The translations under genes and the position numbers were made by a program. Source: Roseovarius confluentis (GTDB lineage: Bacteria; Pseudomonadota; Alphaproteobacteria; Rhodobacterales; Rhodobacteraceae). Taken from it: a stretch of DNA of 64,000 bases. The DNA lies in NCBI RefSeq assembly GCF_002917925.1, contig NZ_PPFE01000001.1, forward strand, positions 434,001 through 498,000. Reading direction: 5' to 3'. This document shows positions 8,167 to 16,538 of the stretch, piece after piece. Position 1 is the stretch's first letter; each line of letters starts with the position of its first letter. The notes beneath the pieces are model-generated. The model saw only the letters and a program-made list of their open reading frames with translations. It was not told the origin of the DNA and made no database searches.

Positions 8167-9456
8167 CTAGGTGCAGATTGTTCGGGTGCGAGGCTCAATC
8201 CTCTCAGGCACATTGTATGCCTGCACGGTTATCGAGATTTCTCGATTGGCGTCGTCCTTGTGTCCGAACAGATATGTCCAACTGCCTTCGTTTCGTTTCT
8301 TAACCAACTTTTTGCAGTTGGGGTGCTTGTGCGTGCTTTCCTCGATCTTTTCGAGCACACCGGTGAAATCCTTGTTTCGGCTGAAAATCAAAACAGCCGC
8401 TTTGGTGTCACGCCAGCTAAGGTACGAAAGCACCTGATCGAGCGTCTCGAGATAGCCCTTTTCGCCCGTCCAAAACTTGCACTCTCCGATGAAAATGTTT
8501 CGCCCATCTACTTTGATGAGAATGTCGGTCTTGCCTTCGTAGTTGAAGGTTTCTCCTGTCGCATCGCCAGAAAAGTGTCCGTTCAATTGCATCAGGAAGT
8601 GCGTCCGCAGGCTTTCCTCATCGATCTCGCGAAACGCTCCGGGACTCTGCTCCATGACACTGACCATATTTGCCAAGACGGACAATATATGCTCGTAGTC
8701 ATCGTCTGTAAGGATTGGTTCTGGGTTGTATGCAACTTTGGATGCGGTTGGCTTTGGTGTCTGTGGTCGTATGTTTCTTCGGACCTTTGGTGCTGCAAAC
8801 GTTTCCTTAGCACCTGGGCGTTCTTTCATTCTGAAACCAAGCCCAGCAACTAGCGACTTGTCTTTCAGTAGTTTTTCCTTGCGCCGCTCGATTGTTCTTG
8901 TGGCAAGGTTTTCCAATCCGGCGTTGTAGCCATTGGCATCGTTGGCAAGCCAACCGAGATGCGTATTGATTGAGTTGAGTACTCGTTCAATTTCTTGTTT
9001 CACTCGTTCAGCTGACAGATCGGTCCCAGTAACCGAGAACTCGACGACCCCGTCGCGGACCCTAGCCATCGGATTATTGAAGTTTCGAGTGGAGGGCTGA
9101 ATGTCAAAACCAACCTTGTTGCCAGTGAACGGCACTTCGACATCTATCGTTGTTCCGGTGATGAGGACCGGCCGCGAACGATCATGAATAATGCGGTCAC
9201 GGTCTTGGCTCACGTCAATTTTGGTTTCTCTTTGATCCACAACCAATTCATCGTCGTGGATGACTGGCACCTCGAATGTGTACTCGTCGACATAGTAACG
9301 CGCCAAATCCGTTGTCGAAATATTCAGAAGCTCGTCGCCATTCATCGCGCCAATCTTGGCAACGAGTTCGTTCCTCCAACCTTCTTGGGTGGCGTGCCAG
9401 TCGCCTTTGTGGAATAGGTAGTCCTCTGGCGTGGAACGATAGCCGCGCATACTCAT
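8167..9456 (-). CDS. PD-(D/E)XK nuclease-domain protein
   Basis: A 429-residue protein. The C-terminal third carries a nuclease core: EGKTDILIKV (about residues 305-315), then FIGECKFWTGEKGYLETLDQ, giving the D...E-x-K triad of restriction-endonuclease-like folds, followed by a helix and the strand TKAAVLIFSR. The N-terminal half is a separate mixed domain with repeated strand segments (VLITGTTIDVEVPFTGNKVG) and a helical linker near residue 200; I cannot assign it. Proteins of this layout are met as single-gene restriction or defence factors with an N-terminal sensing domain, but that role is inferred here. It ends seven bases from the end of the convergent HEPN-like gene. The start MSMRGYRS at 9456 is plausible but the ribosome site is weak. 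Confidence 0.8.
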   Translation of the reverse strand: MSMRGYRSTPEDYLFHKGDWHATQEGWRNELVAKIGAMNGDELLNISTTDLARYYVDEYTFEVPVIHDDELVVDQRETKIDVSQDRDRIIHDRSRPVLITGTTIDVEVPFTGNKVGFDIQPSTRNFNNPMARVRDGVVEFSVTGTDLSAERVKQEIERVLNSINTHLGWLANDANGYNAGLENLATRTIERRKEKLLKDKSLVAGLGFRMKERPGAKETFAAPKVRRNIRPQTPKPTASKVAYNPEPILTDDDYEHILSVLANMVSVMEQSPGAFREIDEESLRTHFLMQLNGHFSGDATGETFNYEGKTDILIKVDGRNIFIGECKFWTGEKGYLETLDQVLSYLSWRDTKAAVLIFSRNKDFTGVLEKIEESTHKHPNCKKLVKKRNEGSWTYLFGHKDDANREISITVQAYNVPERIEPRTRTICT

Positions 9457-9958
9457 CTCTTAAGTGGTTAGTGACTGTATGTGCACTATATATAGTGGAG
9501 CGCTGAAAACCAATGAAGGTCGGAGTTTGAAACCACAAGCGCCATGAGTTTTTTTTGTGCCCGATCACGCACCGACCTGCTTGCTGCTCACGCCAACGCC
9601 GCGTTTCATCTTCCGTTGGGCGTCTATTTTGCTCGAAGCATCGACATTGAACGGCCGCTCTTCAACCGAAGCTGCGACCACTTCGCGCGTGCAGCGAACG
9701 ACCGCTTCTCTAATTGGGTTTCTGGGTCAAGCTCCATTTTCCTTCTTATGAACGATTGAGGATCGCTGATCCGGATCACGCTTCTCTTCGCAGTCTCGTC
9801 TGGCGTTCGAAGGGCGCCGCTGCATGCATGTGTCGGATTGGCAATGGAGAGCCCCGCTGTCCGGCGCGCTTCAAGTTGCGCAGCAGACATTTTCGGCTTC
9901 ATCCATAGACCTCGTCCGGATAGGACGATCCCGTCAGGGTTGGTGGTTGGCTACTGGG
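9457..9958. other. Non-coding: nuclease promoter region and IS110 right flank
   Basis: About 500 bases upstream of the PD-(D/E)XK gene and downstream of the IS110 transposase. Part of it is probably the non-coding tail of the insertion sequence, but IS110 elements lack inverted repeats and I could not fix the end. A 92-codon frame on the minus strand here resembles nothing and is not called. Confidence 0.45.
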
Positions 9959-10993
9959 TCATGCCTTGCCTCCCACGTTTTCCTGACGGAATTCCGTACC
10001 ATCGATCCACATCTTATGCAGAAGGACGGCGAGTTTTCGGGCGACGGCTACGACGGCACGACGGCGGCCTTTGGTGCGCATTAAGCGCATCCCCCAGGAC
10101 TTGATCTGTGACCCCGCCATCGTGCGCATGAGCAGTGCGTTTGCAGCGGCATACTAGGTAGCCCAGACATCTCGATCACCAGCCTTCGAGATGCGTCCTG
10201 GATTATCATGTTCGCCGGATTGGTAGCGTCTGGGCGTAAGGCCATAGTGCGCAGCGACTGTACGTGAACGTTTGAAACGACCTGGATCATCGACGGCGGC
10301 TTTGAACGTGAGTGCGGCGATGGGGCCCACCCCGGGCACTGTAATCATTCGCATGCACACTTCGTCTTGCGAAGCTGCCCGTTTAACGCGCCGGTCCAGC
10401 TCGAGATAGCGTTGGAAGAGCACCGCACGCGCGTCGAGCAAAGGTATGATCGCATGCGCGAGCACTTCATCCATCAGGATCATCGGTCGAACCACCCCGT
10501 CAAAGCTGCCGTACTTGACTGTTCTTGGCAGGCGAACTCCGAAGATCTTCAAAAGGCCGCGTACCTCGTTGGCCAAATCCATCGTCTTTTTGAGCAAAGC
10601 CTTTCGGGTGCTCAGGAGCTCCCGCAGGCCATGCGCCTGTCGGCTCTTCATGTGAACCGGGCTGAACCAACCTGTTTTCAGGATCTGAGCTATGCCTTTG
10701 GCATCGGTCTTGTCGGTTTTGTTCCGCATGGCCGACAGCGCGGCGCTTACCTGCCGCGCCTCCATGCAAACGATGTCAAAAGCTTCGGCCTGCAAGCCGA
10801 TGTACAGGTGCTGGCTCAAAGCACCAGCTTCGAAGCCAACACACTTGATGGCGTGCGGGAAAGCCATAAGACAAGCGGCCATGTCCTCAACTTCACAAGG
10901 CACTTCCCGCTCTAATTGAACCTTCCCTTTGCCATCGACAATGCAGAGCGCACACGAGCGCAGCGATACGTCTAATCCAACGAAGTATTCCAT
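9959..10993 (-). pseudogene. IS110-family transposase interrupted by an amber codon
   Basis: The N-terminal part shows the RuvC-like DEDD domain of IS110 recombinases (MEYFVGLDVS at the start, then NKTDKTDAKGIAQ), a coiled middle, and VPGVGPIAALTFKAA followed by GLTPRRYQSGE of the transposase-20 domain. The frame stops at a TAG (codon 280, 10154-10156) and continues beyond it in the same frame with YAAANALLMRTMAG, SQIKSWGMRLMR and the expected family ending, reaching TGA at 9959. Read through, it is 344 codons, the usual length. The stop thus removes the C-terminal part holding the conserved serine region needed for strand exchange. The simplest reading is a recently inactivated copy. Readthrough, suppression or a sequencing error at this base are the alternatives. 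Confidence 0.88.
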
Positions 10994-11040
10994 AGTCTGT
11001 CTCCCTTGTTCACAGCGATGCCGTGATCATATCGGGAGCT
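9959..11040 (-). mobile_element. IS110-family insertion sequence, core part
   Basis: The transposase identifies the element. IS110 members have no terminal inverted repeats, so both ends are uncertain; the limits given include the transposase and a short piece of the upstream leader. The non-coding DNA upstream of the transposase start (10994 onward) is where IS110 elements of this group encode their bridge RNA, so the true element probably extends to about 11.1-11.2 kb on that side and below 9.9 kb on the other. Confidence 0.6.
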
Positions 11041-11349
11041 CGACCTCAGAGGAGGGTCAGCCCAATTACGCATGCTCTCCGCCCAATCTGCCAGGAAACA
11101 CACCAAGTTCCGACTTGAACCCGCAGCCAATAAGGTTTGACGCTAGTCGCTTTTGGGCAACCGCCACCGAAATCGAAGGCAACAGGTGGCGTTCTTGGAA
11201 TCGCCAGTATTATCAGTGCCTTGGAAGGCTATTCACCAAATCGGCACAGTCATGAGGTCCGGAGAATACCAGCCCTGAGAGACCGCTTCCGTGCTTCTTA
11301 GCCCAAGCGTCGGTGCTCGGCCCACCCTGCATAACTCTCAAATATAACG
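10994..11349. other. Gene-free stretch: IS110 leader and island edge
   Basis: No gene is supported. The part nearest the transposase is the expected place for an IS110 bridge RNA on the minus strand. The part nearest 11.35 kb is the boundary between the accessory block and the tRNA-Ser with its core neighbours. Confidence 0.45.
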
Positions 11350-11372
11350 GGAAAATCCGGCCGCAGCCGGAT
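11350..11372 (-). terminator. Terminator after tRNA-Ser
   Basis: On the minus strand ATCCGGC-tgcg-GCCGGAT forms a perfect 7-bp stem followed by TTTT, about 27 bases after the tRNA 3' end: a rho-independent terminator for the tRNA transcript. Confidence 0.7.
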
Positions 11373-11398
11373 CGGGAGAACGCTTTCGCGGGGGCAAG

Positions 11399-11488
11399 TG
11401 GCGGAGAGACAGGGATTCGAACCCTGGAGACGGTTTCCCGCCTACACGCGTTCCAGGCGTGCGCCTTCGACCACTCGGCCACCTCTCC
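11399..11488 (-). tRNA. tRNA-Ser(GGA)
   Basis: Read on the minus strand, this 90-base gene starts GGAGAGGTGGCCGAGTGG and ends CTGTCTCTCCGCCA with an encoded CCA. The acceptor stem pairs over seven bases (the seventh a G-U). The anticodon loop CTGGAAC gives anticodon GGA (serine codons UCC/UCU). The long variable arm typical of tRNA-Ser (GGCGGGAAACCGTC) and a standard T-loop (GGTTCGAATCC) are present. It marks the edge between the accessory block and the core genes that follow. Confidence 0.97.
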
Positions 11489-11546
11489 GGTCTGGCCTCT
11501 TTATCGCTAGCGATCATGCCAGTTCAAGAGCTTTCTTGCGCACGGC

Positions 11547-14039
11547 TCAGCGGCCATCGCCGGCCCCCCCGCCATCACCTCCGTCGGCGTCGCCGTCCAT
11601 GTCCGGCGGTTCATCAAGCTGGCGCGGCTTAGTTTCGGGAACAGACATGGAGACGGGCGCCGTGGCGGCCTTGGCCCCGGTTTCGGTGCCGCCACCTCCC
11701 AGCACCTCGGCGTTGCGAATCCAGATATCGCGCTGCGCGAAAGGTATTTCGATCCCGGCCGCGGCAAATCGAGCGGCGATCTCGTGGTTCATTTCCGAAT
11801 GCACCGACAGAACGTAGTTCACGTCTCGCAGTATCGCCCGGATCTCGAAATCCAGCGCATCCGCCCCGAAACCGCGGAACACCACCGCCGGTGGCGGATT
11901 CAGCAGGACGAGCGGATGTGCCTCGGCAACCTCTTGCAGGATTCCCTCGACCATTTTCGTATCCGTACCGTAAGCCACACCTACCGGAACGATAAGGCGG
12001 CCCACGGTATTGCCGCGGGTATAGTTCGTGACCCGTCCCGAAACGAGATCGGCATTGGGCACAATCACGTCGGAGCGGTCGAAGGTCTGGATGATGGTCG
12101 AACGCACCGAGATGTCCTTGACGTTGCCGTGCACGCCGCCCACCTCGATCCAGTCGCCTTCGGAGATGGGCCGTTCGACCAGAAGGATGATGCCGCTGAC
12201 GAAGTTCGACACCACGTTTTGAAGGCCGAAACCGATACCGACCGAAAGCGCGCCCGCAACATAGCCCAACGCCGTGAGATCGATGCCCGCGCTGGTGATG
12301 GCAATGACCGCGGCCAGAAATATCCCGATATATCCGACACCCGACAGGATCGCGTTGCGACCTCCCGGATCGATCTTGGTCTTCGGCAGGATCGTGTTCT
12401 TGAGAGCACCCTGAAGAAGCCGTGTCGCGGTGTATCCCAGGACGAATACAAAGGCGAGCGTGAGGAAAATCATGGGCGAGATGCGCGTCTCGCCGATCAT
12501 GAAACCTTCCGCCGCGCGGGCGTAAAGCTCGGTCAAATCCGCGACGCGCGCCCCCCAGATCAGGGCGAAGACCGGTAAGGAAAGAAGGACGAGAACCACT
12601 CCGATCAGGATAGGGATCAGGGATTCGGCCGCGCCCGCGCGGTTGCGCGTGACAAGCACGTAGACTTCGACCACCACCCTTTGCAGCACCAACAGCATCG
12701 CCAGCAGCTCGATCGAGCCCAGCGAGGGATAGAGCAGCGCCTGCGCAAGCCTGAAGTATCCGACCGCGCCCAATACCGGCACCACAATGGCCAGCGCAGC
12801 CATCAGAAAGGCCAGTATTCCGGTCATGCGAGAGCGATAGGTTTCCTCGCCATCGTCCTCCACGTCGGTACGTACATGTTCCCGCAAAAGCCTCGAGATA
12901 CGCAACAGCAGAAGGCTGCAAAGCACCATCAGGGGAAACAGGATGACAACAGACGCGGATTGGCTCCACTGCGAGATGTCGCCGACCTGCTGCAGAAAGA
13001 AGCTGCCCGATGCCACTGCGCCCAGAAGCATGCCATAGACCCGTCCCTTGCGGCGACTCTCGGGCGACAGGTTCAGTGGCAGCGTGCGGGCCTCTTTTCC
13101 GGGGAACACGCGCGTGGCCAGCCAGCGTGCCAGCAGAAAGGTAAAGACCAGCGGGCCGAGAACGTCCAGTATCTGACTGCCGCGCAAACCGATCAAGCCG
13201 GTGCTCGAAACCGCCTCGATGAGGAAATAAACACCAAAAAGCGGTAGGAACAGGCTGCCCATCGACACGATGAAGCCTATGATCCATCGCGCCGCGCCCG
13301 GGTTTTCGTCCAGTATCCTGCGGTTCAGCTTGTGGGTCCACTTGCGCCCTCGCGCCAGCAGCACCAGTCCGATCACAGACATCACCAGCAAGGCGGGAAT
13401 ATCTTGCATGGTCTCTTCGCGCTGGACAGGGTTGGCCCAAGCGGTCATCACCTCCGAGCGCAGAGTCGAAGCGGTCCGGGCGAGCGCGGCGAAACCTTCG
13501 GGCCAGTGAACCGGATTAAGCGGTGACGCGCCAAACTCCAGGATTTCCCGGGTCTGTCGCTCGCGGATGATGGTGTCGATCCCCTGGATCAGCCCGTCGG
13601 CCCGGGTGAAGGACAGTTCAGCTTGGCGTACCGGCTCTCGCAGACGTGCAATCCGGTCTTCCAGAAGGGAGCGCTCCGCCGCGATCGCGGCGGGCTCGGT
13701 CTCGCCCTCTTCCGGCGCCGGACCAATCGCTTCCAGTTGGCGCTGTGCCGTCTCAATCGCGTTTCGATTGATGTCCTGGGCCTCGAGGAACCGTTGCCGC
13801 CAGTCGGCCAGTTCGTGGCGCAACGCTTCCAGTGCGTTGGTCGAGGCGCGGCCGGTTTCAATGGCTTCATCGGCCCTTGTCGCCACGCGCGTCCAGGTTT
13901 CGTAATCCGGCAAGTTGTCGGAAGCCCGCGATTGTGCTGTTGCAGGCGAAGCGGTCGATACGAGTGCCGTCGTCAGCCCTGCCCCGTAGCCGGCCATCAA
14001 AAGAACCAGTACGGCCAGGCAGCGCAGCACTCTGGTCAT
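11547..14039 (-). CDS. Large MscS-type mechanosensitive channel (DUF3772 type)
   Basis: An 830-residue inner-membrane channel. The start at 14039 overlaps the cysK stop by four bases (ATGA), so the two genes are coupled. The order is: signal peptide (hydrophobic run ending SPATAQS), a periplasmic coiled domain of DUF3772 type (about residues 45-230), many membrane helices, then the MscS core. The pore-lining helix is SVGIGFGLQNVVSNFVSG near 600, and the cytoplasmic beta domain follows with GDWIEVGGVHGNVKDI, VRSTIIQTFD and VIVPNADLVSGRVTNYT. The last 25 residues are a Gly/Asp-rich tail. It would open on membrane tension in osmotic downshock, fitting a marine cell that accumulates betaine. It closes the photolyase-cfa-trgAB-cysK run. 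Confidence 0.93.
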   Translation of the reverse strand: MTRVLRCLAVLVLLMAGYGAGLTTALVSTASPATAQSRASDNLPDYETWTRVATRADEAIETGRASTNALEALRHELADWRQRFLEAQDINRNAIETAQRQLEAIGPAPEEGETEPAAIAAERSLLEDRIARLREPVRQAELSFTRADGLIQGIDTIIRERQTREILEFGASPLNPVHWPEGFAALARTASTLRSEVMTAWANPVQREETMQDIPALLVMSVIGLVLLARGRKWTHKLNRRILDENPGAARWIIGFIVSMGSLFLPLFGVYFLIEAVSSTGLIGLRGSQILDVLGPLVFTFLLARWLATRVFPGKEARTLPLNLSPESRRKGRVYGMLLGAVASGSFFLQQVGDISQWSQSASVVILFPLMVLCSLLLLRISRLLREHVRTDVEDDGEETYRSRMTGILAFLMAALAIVVPVLGAVGYFRLAQALLYPSLGSIELLAMLLVLQRVVVEVYVLVTRNRAGAAESLIPILIGVVLVLLSLPVFALIWGARVADLTELYARAAEGFMIGETRISPMIFLTLAFVFVLGYTATRLLQGALKNTILPKTKIDPGGRNAILSGVGYIGIFLAAVIAITSAGIDLTALGYVAGALSVGIGFGLQNVVSNFVSGIILLVERPISEGDWIEVGGVHGNVKDISVRSTIIQTFDRSDVIVPNADLVSGRVTNYTRGNTVGRLIVPVGVAYGTDTKMVEGILQEVAEAHPLVLLNPPPAVVFRGFGADALDFEIRAILRDVNYVLSVHSEMNHEIAARFAAAGIEIPFAQRDIWIRNAEVLGGGGTETGAKAATAPVSMSVPETKPRQLDEPPDMDGDADGGDGGGAGDGR

Positions 14040-15067
14040 TCGACAAACACCCCGGGTATGCTGCGCGGCGCCTCTGACAGCCAATCGGGCGTCGGAAGGT
14101 TCTTCTCGCGCAGGAACTCTGGATTGAACAGTTTCGACTGGTATCGCGTGCCATAGTCGCAAAGTACCGTCACGATGGTATGCCCCGGCCCCATGTCGCG
14201 CGCCATTCGGATTGCACCAGCGATATTCACGCCGGTGGATGCGCCCATGCAGAGGCCCTCGTGCGCCAGAAGGTCGAACACGATCGGGAGCGCTTCCTCA
14301 TCGGGAATCTGGTAGGCGAAATCGGGCGTGAAGCCTTCCAGGTTGGCGGTGATCCGAGCCTGGCCGATTCCTTCGGCGATGGAACTGCCCTCGGCCTCGA
14401 GCTCACCTGTCGTGTAATATGAATAGAGCTTTGCGCCCATCGGGTCGGCAATGCCCATCTTCACGCCCTTGGGTTGCAACGCCATCGCCACGCCGGCCAG
14501 AGTGCCGCCCGAGCCGCAGGCGCAGATAAATCCGTCCACCTTGCCGCCTGTTTGTTCCCATATCTCGGGGCCGGTTGTCTCGACATGGGCCTGGCGGTTG
14601 GCGGTGTTGTCGAACTGGTTGGCCCAGATCACGCCTCTCTCCGAGGTCTCGGCAAGCTTCTTGGCCAGGCGTTCGGAGTACCGCACAAAATTATTGGGAT
14701 TGCTGTAAGGGGCAGCCGGAACCTGAACCAACTCGGCGCCCGCAAGCGTCAGCATGTCCTTCTTTTCCTGGCTTTGCGTTTCCGGGATCACGATCACCGT
14801 CTTGAAACCCATCGAGGCTCCCACCAACGCGAGGCCGATGCCAGTGTTCCCGGCCGTTCCCTCGACAATCGTACCGCCCGGCTTCAGATCGCCACGCGCC
14901 ACTGCATCTGTGATGATCGCCAACGCGGCACGGTCCTTGACCGATTGGCCAGGATTAAGGAACTCGGCCTTACCATAGATATCACAGCCAGTCTCTTCGC
15001 TGGCTTTACGCAGTTTGATGAGGGGGGTGTTTCCGACCGCGTCGGCCAGATCCTTGGCGATCCGCAT
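14036..15067 (-). CDS. cysK: Cysteine synthase A
   Basis: A 343-residue PLP enzyme that makes cysteine from O-acetylserine and sulfide. The lysine that binds PLP is K44 in NPGQSVKDR; the phosphate-binding loop is GTAGNTGIG near 72 and the second glycine-rich loop ACGSGGTLAG near 185. The start is preceded by AAGGAG nine bases upstream. It lies 57 bases after trgB and overlaps mscS. In Rhodobacter sphaeroides trgA, trgB and cysK sit together in a tellurite-resistance locus; the same order here supports the name. Thiol supply is a plausible link to oxyanion resistance. The first part of the glycine loop is GTAGNTG instead of the common TSGNTG, a variant within the superfamily. Confidence 0.93.
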   Translation of the reverse strand: MRIAKDLADAVGNTPLIKLRKASEETGCDIYGKAEFLNPGQSVKDRAALAIITDAVARGDLKPGGTIVEGTAGNTGIGLALVGASMGFKTVIVIPETQSQEKKDMLTLAGAELVQVPAAPYSNPNNFVRYSERLAKKLAETSERGVIWANQFDNTANRQAHVETTGPEIWEQTGGKVDGFICACGSGGTLAGVAMALQPKGVKMGIADPMGAKLYSYYTTGELEAEGSSIAEGIGQARITANLEGFTPDFAYQIPDEEALPIVFDLLAHEGLCMGASTGVNIAGAIRMARDMGPGHTIVTVLCDYGTRYQSKLFNPEFLREKNLPTPDWLSEAPRSIPGVFVE

Positions 15068-15124
15068 CGCTGAGGCTCCTTAAATCAGCATTCGGAATCT
15101 GATTAAGACGGAAACGCCATGAAC

Positions 15125-16075
15125 TCAAGCGGATGCGGTCAGCCGTGGGCGTTCCCGTTCAAGCCAGAGCAACAATGCAAGCAGCGGGCCGATGTTGACT
15201 TCGCCCGTGCGGACCATATCCATCGCCTGATCAAAGCGAATGACGTGGCGTCGCAGATCTTCGTGCTCGACATCCAGCCCGCCATGGCTTTGCCCGCTGT
15301 CGGGCAGATCGCACACACCGACGTAGCAGTGATACATTTCGGTCGAACAACCGGGCGAGCAGTAGTGCGAGGAGACATGCTCAAGCTGCAAAAGAGCAAG
15401 ATCGGCTTCCTCGCTGCATTCGCGGCGCGCGGTCTCTTCCGGTGTCTCACCCGCATCCACGCGGCCCGCCACGGGTTCCAAGACCCAAGGGTATGGATCG
15501 CCGCGTCCAAATGGACCCATGCGGAATTGCTCGATCAACAGGATACGGTCGCGAACGGGATCATACGGCAGCACGATAGCCGCATCGGTCGCGACGAAAA
15601 CCTCGCGCGAAAGCGCGGCACTCATTGTTCCGTCGAACTGCGGATGTCGTAAACGATAGCTGCGCGTCAGGAAGAAACCTTCGTGCGGCGTGTCGCGCGA
15701 CACGATCTCGACCTCGTCGGACCGCATTGGGCTGCGCCGAGTCGCCGGGGCCGGATTGCGGGCGGCCGCCGAACGCGCGGCGGCCCTAGACAGGATCATC
15801 TGACGGCGCGGCTCCAGATCCTGCGCCGAAAGCCTCCCGAAGTATCCCATGATCTCGCTCGCGGCGTGTTCATAAAGCGCCACATCCGACTGCGCACCGG
15901 AGCAAAGTACGGTGTCATGTTCCGTCGTCTTGCACGGCAAGCCGACAACCGTCGCGAAGAACAAAGCCCGCGCCGCTGCCTGCCCTTCCAGATTGCCCGA
16001 GGTAGCATCCCCGGCCCCGAGACATCGCAACAGGCCGTTCGTCCAGCTCGGACCTTTCAGCGTAACGCGTCCCAT
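15125..16075 (-). CDS. trgB: TrgB-like Nudix hydrolase
   Basis: A 316-residue protein with a C-terminal Nudix hydrolase domain. The Nudix box is complete near residues 203-225: GRVDAGETPEETARRECSEE. The preceding strands (AAIVLPYDPVRDRILLIEQ) and PYPWVLEPVAG fit ADP-ribose pyrophosphatases. The N-terminal 100 residues form a separate domain with helical segments (ALYEHAASEIMGYFGRLS). It starts four bases after the trgA stop and is followed by cysK, the same trgA-trgB-cysK order reported for the Rhodobacter tellurite-resistance locus. The biochemical substrate is probably ADP-ribose or a related nucleotide sugar; how this helps against tellurite is not known to me. Confidence 0.88.
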   Translation of the reverse strand: MGRVTLKGPSWTNGLLRCLGAGDATSGNLEGQAAARALFFATVVGLPCKTTEHDTVLCSGAQSDVALYEHAASEIMGYFGRLSAQDLEPRRQMILSRAAARSAAARNPAPATRRSPMRSDEVEIVSRDTPHEGFFLTRSYRLRHPQFDGTMSAALSREVFVATDAAIVLPYDPVRDRILLIEQFRMGPFGRGDPYPWVLEPVAGRVDAGETPEETARRECSEEADLALLQLEHVSSHYCSPGCSTEMYHCYVGVCDLPDSGQSHGGLDVEHEDLRRHVIRFDQAMDMVRTGEVNIGPLLALLLWLERERPRLTASA

Positions 16076-16079
16076 ACGA

Positions 16080-16538
16080 TCAGCGCCAGCGCCGCGCGAC
16101 CCATTCCGACACGAGGCCGATCACGACCCCGCCGCCCACAAGCAGCACGATCAGCGGGATGTGCCACATGGTGAACAAGTAATCGATACCAAGCTCGAAA
16201 ATCGCGATGATCCCTTCGACCGGCCCGTCATAGCGGTTTTCCAGCGCGTGGCGCAGCATCTCGTTGAAGCTTTGCAGAAAAAGCGCCCAGAACACCATCG
16301 CACCAACGCCGGTCAAGCCCGCACCGATGGCGTTGCTGTACCCGTGGTTCAGCCTTGAGCCGATGACCACCCAGCCCATCAGCAGGCCAAGGGCCACATT
16401 CACCTCGTTGAACCAGCCGAACCCGGTGCCTTCGGGCATCAATGGGCGAAACATCTCGGAGGCGTACCAGGCAAGGATCGCCATCAATATGGCGGCGACA
16501 CCTCGACCGGTTGTCGGCATACTGTCGGTTACGGGCAT
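16080..16538 (-). CDS. trgA: TrgA family membrane protein
   Basis: A 152-residue protein with about four membrane segments (VAAILMAILAWYASEMF, ALGLLMGWVVIGS, AGLTGVGAMVFWALFLQSF, IPLIVLLVGGGVVIGLVSEW) and a short C-terminal basic tail. Its place directly upstream of trgB and cysK matches the tellurite-resistance locus of Rhodobacter sphaeroides. The start at 16538 overlaps the end of the cfa-like gene by ten bases; a second ATG six codons in (MPTTGRG) is equally possible. No catalytic residues are visible, so it is best seen as a membrane partner or structural protein. Confidence 0.88.
   Translation of the reverse strand: MPVTDSMPTTGRGVAAILMAILAWYASEMFRPLMPEGTGFGWFNEVNVALGLLMGWVVIGSRLNHGYSNAIGAGLTGVGAMVFWALFLQSFNEMLRHALENRYDGPVEGIIAIFELGIDYLFTMWHIPLIVLLVGGGVVIGLVSEWVARRWR

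Noticed and set aside
9624..9902. A 92-codon minus-strand frame beside the IS110 element
   Set aside because: No family resemblance and no ribosome site; more likely the non-coding tail of the element.
11213..11482. An 89-codon minus-strand frame starting [12 protein letters not shown]
   Set aside because: It reads through tRNA-Ser; the peptide is a known artefact of the tRNA sequence.
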